Below are positions 10,829 to 20,526 of a DNA stretch of 56,648 nucleotides, one piece after another. The notes below the pieces were generated by a model. The model searched no databases. It had not been told where the DNA came from and was given only the letters and a program-made list of their open reading frames with translations. A program made the translations under genes and the position numbers. The stretch is from positions 40,655 to 97,302 of the forward strand of contig VCMS01000344.1 of the NCBI GenBank assembly GCA_022539475.1. The letters run 5' to 3'. Every line of letters starts with the position of its first letter. Position 1 is the first letter of the stretch. Source of the stretch: Gracilaria domingensis. Taxonomy: Eukaryota; Rhodophyta; Florideophyceae; Gracilariales; Gracilariaceae.

Positions 10829-11556
10829 TAAAGTAACGAACGCAGGTTAGACAAGTAGAAAGGAAAAAGATGTGAACAAGATAGGTAAGACAAATAAAGG
10901 GGGTAGGCCACCTTCGACCGAGTTTAGTGAACGGGGACGATCGCAACCTACTAGTACTAACCGCGCACCGCCGCCGTCGCTGCATGAGACATAACAGCAC
11001 ACGCTGTCAAAGTGTACACCTTGACAACGAAAGCGCGCGCAAATCACAATACGAATTCAAAACAACTAAATCAAACCGCGCCAAATCCAATGCCAACTCC
11101 ATGATCCAAAATCGCTCTAAAAAATCAACAATTTCCATCTGGCGCAACAAACCCCCTCGCGCAGCTCAGAATCGCACATTCGCTCCAAAATCCTTCGTAC
11201 TAGCCTAGAATCGCACATGTTGCAAAAACCGCTCTGTATAGCCTGTATTCGCACATTCTCAGCTACGGCATAACTGGCCAGCACTAGCACACTTCAGCCA
11301 ATCACAGCGCACCACTTGTGCCATCCGCCACTCCTGCCCCATACAGCCAGGTCCACTTGTCCACACTACGTTGCATATACGCATTTGCAGTAGCCAATCA
11401 TATTGCAGTATCACGTTGGGTTTACGGAGAGGCGCATATGCGCTTTTCGCGCGAGGGTGCCCAAAAGTGCCCATGCTTCCCTGCAACTTTGTGTTCCAGG
11501 TACTTGGAGACAAATTCAAGGACTGCCAGGCACTCGACACCATCCAAACATCAACA
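10829..11556 (-). mobile_element. 3' LTR of A1-1
   Basis: On the minus strand it begins TGTTGATG and ends TTTA. It carries the shared U3 module (palindrome 11432-11443, CCAAT 11394-11398). Its first six bases provide the last codon and the stop of pol. Confidence 0.9.
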
Positions 11557-13019
11557 CTCCTCCTCGAGTTCCTGTCCAAGACCAATCCTTTTCATAATGG
11601 CCTGGGCGTCGAGAGGACCTAGAGGCTTTGTGAGTATGTCCGAGTCATTCAACTTACTTGGGACATACAGCACCACAATGACAGACTCCTTTACCAGTTC
11701 CCTAATGAAGTGCAACTTGACATCAATATGCTTCGCACGACCAGATGGGCACCGCTCACCTGCACTCCAGCCAATGGCAATCTGATTGTCAGAGTGCATA
11801 GGAACAGCCCCGGAACTATCCAGACCAATCTCAGAGAGTACACGCCTCATCCACACAACCTCCTGAGCAGCCATGGTTAACGCGTAGTACTCAGCCTCAG
11901 CAGTAGACAAAGCAACAGACGAATGCTTCTTGGCACCGAAGAACACCACCGCAGATCCGAACTTGATCATGTAACCAGACATGGACTTGCGATCGCAGGT
12001 GTCACCGGCGAAGTCCGAGTCCACATACGCTTGCATGTCCAGGGATCCAGCCTTGTAGTTCAAGCCATGTCTGCGAGTTCCTTGCAGGTAACGCAACACT
12101 CGTTTGGCGGCCCTGTGACAGTATGCCGTGGGGTTGCTCTGGAAACGAGCGAGGATGAGCACCGGAGCCAGAATGTCCACGCGCGTGCGCAGTGCCAAGT
12201 ACAGCAGAGACCCGATCATCTGCTGGTACAGCTGCACATCCCGGGGTGACTTGTCTTCCTCGGCCGCGAGACCCGAGAAGAATGACTCCACCATTGGACT
12301 ACGAGCCGGCTTAGAGTTGTCCAGACCGAAACGTCGCAGAATTCCTTCGATGTAGAGTGTCTGACCAAGGTGCACTCCAGTGACACGACCATCGTCATTA
12401 ATGCTCCATGTCAACTCTACACCGAGGTAGAGGGTCACTTTGTTCTCAACGCGAATCTCGTACAATCGCTTGAGCTCCTCCAAGATCCCAGATCGTTCTT
12501 TGGCAGAGGGGGTGAAGATGAGCAAGTCATCGACGTACACAAGGATATAGCAGTATCCATTATGCTCGCTAGCCCTCCGAAACACGCATGGGGCACTCGG
12601 TAGTTCTTGGAAACCAATGGAGTGTAGATCACGTGTGAACTTGGTATGCCATGCTAGATGGGCTTGCTTCAATCCATACATGGCTTTCTGAAGCTTGTAG
12701 CACCGTGAACCAAGACCAGGAACACCACGCGGTGACATGACCCACACATCCTCCTCGAGGTCGCCATTGAGGAAGGCAGTCTTCACATCGACTTGTGCCA
12801 CAAACATCTGCAAGCACAGCGTCAGGTAGAGGAAGAACCGCACCAAACTAAATGAAACCACTGGAGCATTGTGTCCATGTAGTTCTCCCCGAAGGTTTGG
12901 TGATTACCACCAGCGACAACTCGAGCCTTGAAGCGATCCACAGACCCATCCGCATTACGTTTAACTTTGAGAATGATATGTGTGGGAAGTGGTTGCTGAG
13001 CTGGGGACTGGTCAACCTT
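11551..13019 (-). pseudogene. Cop-A1 pol, RT and RNase H part (A1-1)
   Basis: This is the second half of the A1-1 polyprotein. The frame open from 12861 holds RT motifs (VDVKTAFLNGDLEEDV, catalytic YVDDLLIF) and RNase H motifs (DSDFAGD, STAEAEYYAL, HSDNQIA, ADSD-like DSDILTKPLG), ending LEEEC. It is separated from the first half by a TGA at 13020-13022 and by loss of one T near 12870, where A2-2 has the intact reading ETYAPVV. The C terminus is unusual: the codons for EEE form the purine tract, and the final Cys and stop lie in the LTR. The enzyme would copy element RNA into DNA inside Gag particles. Confidence 0.92.
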
Positions 13020-15884
13020 TCAGGTTTTCTTCGACTCAAGAGATGCCAGCTCTTCCTCAATAGCAGCACGCCACAAGCTCTGTTCCGTAGGCGTTGCGGA
13101 CATTGCTTCCTTGAGTGTTGGTTCATCACTCGTGGTGACCTGGACTCCAGCTGGGGTTGTGGAACCAGCCATGAACCACCTGCGAGGTGCACGACGAGTG
13201 CGCTGTGGGTAGCGTGACTCCTCCTGTACGGGCTCATCTTGCTGCACAGTAGGGACCTGATCGGTGTCATCGTCCACATCTGAGTCGCTGGAGTCATCAT
13301 CGTCACTCTCGTCACCACCAGAGTCACTATCATTTGACTGGACACTTGGTGCAGCTTCAACGACTTCTGCATCAGGTGCACTTTCTTCTGGAGAATGATC
13401 GTCAGCATCAGTTATATCATCAACAGAGACCTCATCAAGTACATTCCGATCTGTACTGGAGACATCCTCGGTGCTGTGAGACTCTGAATCGGTGAAGTCG
13501 GTATCAGATGCGCTTTCATCCTCCATGTACTCCTCCAAGTACTCTGCACCGGGGAATGAATCTTCGTCAAATGTGACATGACGGGAACGCATGATGCGCG
13601 GCAGTCCATCACCGCCAGCAACAAGAATGTCGTAGACACCATGCTCAAGAGTCTCCAAGTACACCCCCTCAAGTGCACGAGACTCGAACTTGGTTCCACC
13701 AGTCATCTTAAGCACAAATGCAGAACAACCGAACACGCGAGTGTGCTTCAACGTTGGTTTGTTCCCAGTCAATAACAAGAACGGCGTACTCCCAGTAGTG
13801 GAATGGGGTACACGGTTACGCACATATAGAACATGTTTGAGTGCGAAAGGCCACAAGCACTCTGGTAGATTTGCTTGAATGAGCAAAGCTCGAGCAGCTT
13901 CTTCCATGGTACGGTTGATGCGCTCGGCAATGGCGTTATGTTCCGGGGTGTATGGGGCAGAGAACGATGTATCGTCGAAGGCATTCTCCGGATTCTCCTG
14001 CAGAGCGATGTACTCCTTTGCATCGTCAGAGTGTACCTTCTTCACCACAGCTCCTCCAAGCTGCTTGAGCTTCTGCGCCACTCCGTCATACACATCATTG
14101 ATCTCACTGCGGTGTTTCATGAACCCTATGATCACATAACGCGAGTGATCATCCACAAATGCTGATGCATACTTGGAATCGGCAGGGAAGGACAGGGTGA
14201 GTGGACCTAATATGTCGGAGTGCACAGTGTCACCAACCTCGGATTCACGAGTAAATACTCCAGGAAATGGAAGTTTGTGTGCTTTCCCAAGACGACAAGG
14301 GTGACACACCTCCCTCATTTCTGTGAGCTGTGGCACACCACTGGCATGCTTGTGCACCATTTGAAGGTCTCTCGGGTTGATATGAGCCAGTCGGCGGTGC
14401 CATAGTTGAGTCAACTCCGATAATGATGCCTTCAACATGCACTGCAAATCGGCTTTACCAGCGAGTAATGCGTGCTCCGCGCCGAAATGCATGACCAGTT
14501 CGGGCAAAGTATACAGGCCAGAACGTTTATCGCGCTGTCCGCACCCGACCACCAAGCCATTTTCATGAATCAGGCGAACTTCACGTGCACGGAACCGAGA
14601 CTCAATAGACTTGTCGGCAAGGCTCCCAACAGAAACTAGGTTGTACTCCATGTCAGGCACGAGTAGGGCATCAGTCAACCTTAGATTCACATTGTCAAAA
14701 GGCAGAATAACATCTCCACATTTCGTCGCAGACACAGTACTCTTGTCGGCCAACCGTATGTGTCGCTCCTCAACATCGTGCAATGAGCTTGGAACGAAGG
14801 CAGCTGCAGAGTGGAAGTAATGAGAAGTTGCTCCACTGTCTGCATAGGTGTCCATTTCTCGTTGCGCAGGTGGCAGGACTGTCGCTTTCTCAAATGACAT
14901 GCCTGCAATCTCTATCTTGGAGGACTTACCAGACGACTTTGCTGACGCTTTAGATCCTCCAGACTTGTCCTTCGCCTTCAAAGCCAACTTGTCGAGTATG
15001 CTCTGAGGCAGATGGTTGTCAGGATTGTCCGGGTTTACAAAGCAACGATCTTTGGTATGTCCATCTCGACCACAAAAGTCACAGTGATACCCGCTGCCAC
15101 TGGCTGCTGCAAGTGCATGTGTGCCAGAAACATCATCCGAATCATTACCATCTCGATGATGTGTGATAGAGGAGGTACCATGAGACTTGTTGGAACCTCT
15201 TCCCTTTCCTTTCTTTCGGCTGCGACTGCGACCAGTAGTCATGTGACGTGCATTGTATTCATCAATGAGGGTGGTAGCAACATAGTCCCACGTTAACTCA
15301 GAGATCTCCTTGGTACGTAATGCTGCAGCCGTGGACTCCAGTGAGCTCTGCGGATCAATAGAAGCCAACAACATTGGAGCTTTGTGAGATTCGGGGATGG
15401 CAGCATCCTTGCCCATACGATCCAACTGCGAGAACAGAGCCGTGAATTGGTCAACGTATTCGGACATGTTCTGCCCATTGTATGTCATACGGAATAGTTG
15501 GGTCTGAACAGCAATCCTAGACACCGTGCGATTCGAAGCATAGCGTGCATCCAGCAACTTGATCATCTTTGCCGGATCGTCATCCACGTCCATAACCACA
15601 CGTAAAGGAGCATCACCAAGTGCACAGATGATGATTCCGCAAGCCTTCTCGCGTTTGGATAACGTGCGAATGGCATCAACAGAGGATCCCTGACCATCAG
15701 TAGCGGTCGTCTCAGTTGAAATAGACTGCTCAGTATCTGTGTTAACCACATTCCAGACACCTTTGATGCGACAGGCGGCACGAAGTCGATGCCTCCAGAG
15801 TGCGTCATCCTCACCACGCTTGCCATGGAAGCGAGGAATCTTCACACCAGAGTTGGTATCCGTTTCCTTTTCGGAGTCAGACAT
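13020..15884 (-). pseudogene. Cop-A1 gag-protease-integrase part (A1-1)
   Basis: The first half of the polyprotein starts at MSDSEKETDTNSG (15884); an in-frame Met 31 codons upstream is less likely because the MSDSEKE start is shared by the other A copies. Gag covers about residues 1-290, with a CCHC knuckle at about 268-281 (CDFCGRDGHTKDRC). The protease motif ADSGAT is at about 348-353. The integrase zinc motif uses H496, H501, C527 and C530; the catalytic residues appear to be D557, D620 and E654. An acidic linker follows. A TGA in place of Trp ends the frame. The D620-E654 spacing of 33 is two shorter than the usual copia D-x35-E, as it also is in A2-2. Confidence 0.92.
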
Positions 15885-16583
15885 GACAAAAGAGCCTGAG
15901 GAACACAGTCGGAATCGGCAAACCAGGTAGTAACCAAGCCAAGAAAAGTAGAGAACCAGCTCGGAAGTGAAAAGCAAAGCTCAAAGAAACAAACAAAGAA
16001 GCGGAAAGAGGGAATCAACGCTTCAGTTACACAAGAGGGTAAAGGCTGGAGTGGAGTATTCTCAACACTCAACAGCGAGGGCGCCAGCGGAGACCGTGTA
16101 ACCAGGTCTACAACGCTCGTCGGGACGCGTCCCGTACGCGATCACAGGCGGAGTTCGGGTACCCGACGCCTGGAGTATACTCACGGGTGAGACAGAACTC
16201 AACCCGGAAACAAGAAGAAGAAGAAGAAGAAGCAGCGGGTCCACTGGCAGGATCTAATATCCGGTTACCCTAGAGGTCCGAACCTCTGGTCCCTGGTTAA
16301 TCTCTCCAGGTGAGGCACGAATTCTTCTTGACCTACCCTGCTCTGCGTACTTCAGAGCGAGGGGCTTTACAATCCGTACGAGACGTCCCAGGGAGGTTAG
16401 TAGCCAAAGATATGCGTTCACCAGTTAGCCCCTGCTAGTCGCTTGCGGGAAATCAGCGCGGTCCTTCTGCTCGCTCGCTCGCTCGCTCGCTCGCAACGCG
16501 TACCTGTCGCAAGAAAACAAAACTTCGTAGAATCCAAACGAGAAATTAGTAGAAGAGCGTGACGTCTGCGAAGAGTCGACGCT
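15885..16583 (-). other. Cop-A1 leader (A1-1)
   Basis: A non-coding leader of about 700 bp between primer site and gag start. It holds a TTC/GAA microsatellite (16213-16232), the structured module (16235-16460) and a GCTC microsatellite (16468-16494). Confidence 0.8.
16235..16460 (-). other. structured leader module (Cop-A version)
   Basis: The Cop-A form of the module keeps CATATCTTTGG and TAACC but changes paired stem bases together: GCTCTG/CAGAGC (16340-16345 with 16353-16358) where B has CTCCTG/CAGGAG, and AGAGGT/ACCTCT (16272-16277 with 16282-16287) where B has AGGGGT/ACCCCT. Compensatory change supports a folded RNA. Confidence 0.68.
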
Positions 16584-16597
16584 CTGGGCCCATAACC
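16584..16597 (-). other. primer-binding site of A1-1
   Basis: Minus-strand GGTTATGGGCCCAG directly after the 5' LTR; same tRNA-iMet anticodon-arm complement as in B and N. Confidence 0.88.
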
Positions 16598-17324
16598 TAA
16601 ACTAACGAACGCAGGTTAGACAAGTAGAAAGGAAAAAGATGTGAACAAGATAGGTAAGACAAATAAAGAGGGTAGGCCACCTTCGACCGAGTTTAGTGAA
16701 CGGGGACGATCGCAACCTACTAGTACTAACCGCGCACTGCCGCCGTCGCTGCATGAGACATAACAGCACACGCTGTCAAAGTGTACATCTTGACAACGAA
16801 AGCGCGCGCAAATCACAATACGAATTCAAAACAACTAAATCAAACCGCGCCAAATCCAATGCCAACTCCATGATCCAAAATCGCTCTAAAAAATCAACAA
16901 TTTCCATCTGGCGCAACAAACCCCCTCGTGCAGCTCAGAATCGCACATTCGCTCCAAAATCCTTCGTACTAGCCTAGAATCGCACATATTGCAAAAACCG
17001 CTCTGTATAGCCTGTATTCGCACATTCTCAGCTACTGCATAACTGGCCAGCACTAGCACACTTCAGCCAATCACAGCGCACCACTTGTGCCATCCGCCAC
17101 TCCTGCCCCATACAGCCAGGTCCACTTGTCCACACTACGTTGCATATACGCATTTGCAGTAGCCAATCATATTGCAGTATCACGTTGGGTTTACGGAGAG
17201 GTGCATATGCGCTTTTCGCGCGAGGGTGCCCAAAAGTGCCCATGCTCCCCTGCAACTTTGTGTTCCAGTACTTGGAGACAAATTCAAGGACTGCCAGGCA
17301 CTCGACACCATCCAAACATCAACA
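16598..17324 (-). mobile_element. 5' LTR of A1-1
   Basis: 727 bp and nearly identical to the 3' LTR at 10829-11556, with only a few visible differences. This indicates recent insertion. Confidence 0.92.
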
Positions 17325-17329
17325 CGCTA

Positions 17330-18183
17330 TCCGCTGTTGTTGGTTTCTCGCCTCTGTTTTCGTTGTTGGGATCCCCGTGTCGTGTTTGCGGGTTCTGATC
17401 CGAGGGGTTGAGTACCGTTGTCGTTGAAGTCTGTGCACTTGTGTGTTGTGCTCAGCATTCGTTTTTTCGTTGAAGTCCGGGCACTGCCTTTGTGCTCGAC
17501 ATTTGTGGTGATCACTTGAGTTTCGGTGCGACGAGCGGTTGATCCGAGCAATCGGGGACGTTAGTCTGGCGGCTTGAACCAATTCGGAAGCGCTGTCGAG
17601 CGGGCTCCCGCCGGTCCTTCGGGGCAGATAACGGTGTCGGTCGGAAGACCTGGTAGTACCGCGAGTGCTGAAGTTGACGGGGTGCCGTGACGTACTGCAT
17701 CGAACAGGGGTGGTTCACCTTTGTTGTGTGTGACCTGACTGTGTGTTGGGTTCTTGATCTGTTGGGAAGACAAACTGAAACGAGCTCTTGATCCGTACTG
17801 CTGCGGTGGTGCGGGGAGGCGACGTGTCGTAGGCTGACCTCCTTTTCAGGATCAGGCCGCTTGTGAACTTGATTGTTTGCTTGCTGGAAGCGTACCTCGG
17901 TTTGTCATAGTACCTGCAGTATCAGGGTCGCGCAAGTTCTTGCAAGAGACCAGAGAGGGTTTAACTTGGTGAAGGCATATCTTTGGTCACTAACCATCCT
18001 CTGGACGTCTCGTAGAGAGCGACGCGCCTTCTCCTGGAACGCAGGAGGAGGTAGACAGAAGAAAGTCGTTTCCTACCCGGAGGGTCTCCGGGGGTCAGGG
18101 GTCCGACTCCCTAGGGTACCAGGAATCTTAGTTCCTTATGCACCCAATCGCTTGCAGTTTGTTGTTGTTATTCTCGCTACAGT
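17330..18183 (+). other. N-1 internal leader, second part
   Basis: Continues the Cop-B-like leader after the A1-1 insertion and includes the structured module (17926-18143), with stems CTCCTG/CAGGAG (18031-18036 with 18042-18047) and AGGGGT paired imperfectly with CTCCCT (18097-18112). A 132-codon open frame (17873-18271) crosses the module but has no recognisable domain and is probably chance. Confidence 0.75.
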
Positions 18184-19147
18184 TCAGGAGGTGGAGTGTT
18201 TCCTGCCTGAGTCTATGTGTGTGAGATTCGTTTATGACACTTCCTGGGTGTTTGTTGTTGAACATGTCTGAGCTCTTCTTTGTATCAACTCTGGAAAGTT
18301 GCGATGTTACTTGTCCGTTGTTATCGTGACTTCCTTACGCAGGCTCAGAAGGTTGTCGTTATGTATGCCCGGGATGTGTGCTGTGCTCTTCGCTTCAATT
18401 ATGTTGTACCGGAAGGTTGCTATTTGTTTGCATGTCCGGTGTGTATGGAAGAGCTGTTTGACTCAGGAGGTTGAGTGTTTCATGCCTGAGTGTATTATTG
18501 ATGACTTGTGATGTGTGTTTTGCTCTCCATGTTGTTCTCATGTTACCAGAAGGTTGTTACATGTATGCATGTCTGGGTTATGGAAGAGCTGTTCGATTCA
18601 GGAGGTTGAGTGTTTCATGCCTGAGTGTTTGTTTCATTACTTGTGACGTTTGTTTCGCTCTTTGTTTCAGTTTGTTGTCACTGGAAGTTTGCTATGTGTT
18701 TGCATTTCCGGTGTGAATGAAAGAGCTAATTGACTCAGGAGGTTGAGTGTTTCATGCCTGAGTGTGTAGGACATCATTTTGTATGGACGGGGCCTGGAAG
18801 GTTGTCATTTTCCATGTCCAGGTTGCTTGTGTCGCAATTCTCTTATGTGTTATTCGCGGAAGGTTGCTGTGATTTTGCATGTCCGCTGTTTGAAGAGATT
18901 TGTTGAGCTGGAAGGTTGCTCTGTTTTGCATGTCCAGCTGTTAAGAAAGTGATATTGAACTGGAAGGTTGCTACTTGTTGCATGTCCGGTGTTCAGAAAA
19001 TCGGTCTTGAACCAGAAGGTTGCGTGTGTTTGCATGTCTGGTTGAAGTACTGTGATTAATGGTGCTCCGAGAGGTTGTTATGTGTTACATGCTCGGAGCA
19101 ACATTTGTCTTCGGTGTCTAGAATGTGGTAACTTGTGGACGTCTAGA
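18184..19147 (+). repeat. hairpin array of N-1
   Basis: A run of about 13 clear and 2 weak hairpins. Each has a 5-9 bp stem enclosing an interior of about 17-22 nt that starts AGGTTG and ends CATG. Stems (left start/right start): TCAGG/CCTGA 18184/18206; ACCGGA/TCCGGT 18408/18435; ACTCAGG/CCTGAGT 18461/18485; CCAGA/TCTGG 18546/18572; ATTCAGG/CCTGAGT 18596/18620; ACTGGA/TCCGGT 18680/18707; ACTCAGG/CCTGAGT 18733/18757; CCTGGA/TCCAGG 18793/18817; GCGGA/TCCGC 18856/18882; AGCTGGA/TCCAGCT 18906/18933; ACTGGA/TCCGGT 18959/18985; AACCAGA/TCTGGTT 19010/19037; TGCTCCGAG/CTCGGAGCA 19063/19092; TCTAGA/TCTAGA 19117/19142. Weak members lie near 18291 and 18345. The last six start 50-54 nt apart. Function unknown. 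Confidence 0.85.
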
Positions 19148-19205
19148 TCCCTTTCGTGAAGGACTCTGAGGGGCATTTTGTTTCTGAGAGAAGTTGAAAG
19201 CCAGT

Positions 19206-19218
19206 GAGAGAGGGAGGG
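19206..19218 (+). other. upstream polypurine tract (PPT1) of N-1
   Basis: GAGAGAGGGAGGG lies directly before TGTCAGAG, the start of the long LTR form seen as a solo LTR at 4843. In N-1 itself this tract did not define the LTR. Confidence 0.7.
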
Positions 19219-19578
19219 TGTCAGAGTAACATCCTCAGACTTAGGCTCTCACTGTCTGTTGTTGATATCTGTTTGAACCGGAAGCTGTTGCCTTCGTTGC
19301 CATACGAAGGATGAGTAAGAAGTTCAGAGCATGTGACAAAAGGAGGGTGCTCCCAGAACATCCGAATCGTATAGAACAGAACTATGATCTTGGTATACTG
19401 GTAGAACGGTACACCCGTGGACTTGGTCACACAATAACTGCACTTGATGTTTGGTTGTCACCGTTGGCCATCGTAAGGTTTAAGTGCAGTGACGCTGGTT
19501 TCCTGACTGCCCGACTTGTTATTTAGCATGTACTTGGCCAGGAGCGCTGGTTGCTTGAAGTCAGTAACAGAGGGAGGG
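19219..19578 (+). other. 360-bp LTR-like extension inside N-1
   Basis: This segment is internal in N-1, because the 5' LTR lacks it, but it forms the first 360 bp of the long solo LTR at 4843-6160. It lies between two purine tracts. Confidence 0.8.
19568..19578 (+). other. polypurine tract (PPT2) of N-1
   Basis: CAGAGGGAGGG lies directly before the 3' LTR start TGTTGGAAG. This tract defines the LTR of N-1 and N-2. Confidence 0.82.
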
Positions 19579-20521
19579 TGTTGGAAGTCATGCTGTCACT
19601 GACATCAAGCAGCTGAGATGTGTGGAGTCTAGAATGGTACCTTGGTATGTGAAACCGAGATTGATGTTGTTCTGTTTGGTATACTATGTTGCTGTGTGGT
19701 ATACTCAGTATGGGTTGAACGTTTACGGCTACATTGGAATGCTGTGTTGAATGTTGACCCTGTGCTGTCACTGAAAACCAAAAGTGCTGGGGAGCATGGG
19801 CTGTTTTGGAGGGTGCCGTTGGAAAAGCGCATATGCGCGTCTGCGCAAATTGAACGTGAAACGGGCTTCTGATTGGCTAGTGCAAATGGTCATATGCATT
19901 GTGGTTCGTACAAGTGTTGTGGCGCTAATGGGTTGTGTCCGGGGTACACGTGTGTAGCTAGTACACTGGGCATACTGTACATGATGCACAGAGTACACAC
20001 GTATGTACGTGGACATGTAGGACAGCTTGGTGTAACTTGGGCACTATAGTGAAGAGTTGATGCGGTGTCAAGAGGATTACAGTGTGGTGTTGTTAGTGAC
20101 GTAGGACTTGAAGTGAGTTTGTGGTGAGTTGTTGTTGGTGAGCCTGTACGTAACTGTTATGGTGTGGTGTAGGGATTACAGTGTGTTGGCACTATGTGAA
20201 TCTGTGCATGGTCATGGTTATGTGTAGGCACGTAAGTTGTTGTGCACTGTTGTGCACTGTTGTGCTTTGTTGTTGTAAGCTGCCATGATAGTGTGGGAGT
20301 GTTACCATGTCATGTTAGAAGATGATTGGTAGTATTGAGTGTCTCTAGCTAGTGGTTTAGGTATTGCTTGGAGTTGGAGGTTTGCGATGGTTGCGCAAAG
20401 TAGTTCTATATAGGCGGTGACTCGAGCACCTCCAATTAAATTCCGAGCCAGAGCTGGCGAACTTCCTTTCATTCCCCCATCCTTTCTCTCAACCTTCCCT
20501 TTCCAGCTATAACCTCTAACA
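19579..20521 (+). mobile_element. 3' LTR of N-1
   Basis: 943 bp, nearly identical to the 5' LTR at 9597. It is followed by aagtg, a one-base variant of the TSD aagta, and then by the interrupted B-2 pol. Confidence 0.92.
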
Positions 20522-20526
20522 AAGTG

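Larger units (their letters stand above)
10829..17324 (-). mobile_element. A1-1: full-length Cop-A1 retrotransposon
   Basis: A complete 6.5 kb Ty1/copia element in minus orientation with two LTRs (728 and 727 bp), a perfect TSD (cgcta on the plus strand, 10824-10828 and 17325-17329), a tRNA-iMet primer site and gag-pol. It sits inside the N-1 leader and is therefore younger than N-1. Its coding part has a nonsense codon and a 1-bp frameshift, so it is probably inactive although structurally whole. Confidence 0.94.
9597..20521 (+). mobile_element. N-1: non-autonomous LTR element (with A1-1 nested inside)
   Basis: A complete element with LTRs of 948 and 943 bp, TSD AAGTA (9592-9596) against AAGTG (20522-20526), a tRNA-iMet primer site and a polypurine tract. 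Without the nested A1-1 it is about 4.42 kb, the same length as N-2 (4429 bp). Its internal part has no gag or pol domain: only a Cop-B-like leader, a hairpin array (18184-19147) and a 360-bp LTR-like extension. Known families of this kind are called LARD-like. The shared LTR end and leader suggest that Cop-B proteins mobilise it in trans; this is inference. Confidence 0.9.

Noticed and set aside
15885..15977. Upstream in-frame Met adding 31 residues to Cop-A1 Gag.
   Set aside because: The MSDSEKE start is shared by A1-1, A1-2 and A2-1, while the upstream stretch lies in leader sequence.
17873..18271. A 132-codon open frame in N-1, also in N-2 (40442-40840).
   Set aside because: It crosses the structured leader module. 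The two N copies are nearly identical, so shared reading is not evidence, and the same DNA in Cop-B reads differently.
18184..19147. Possible CRISPR array, because of regular short repeats with spacers.
   Set aside because: The repeats vary and form hairpins, there are no cas genes, and the setting is a eukaryotic LTR element.
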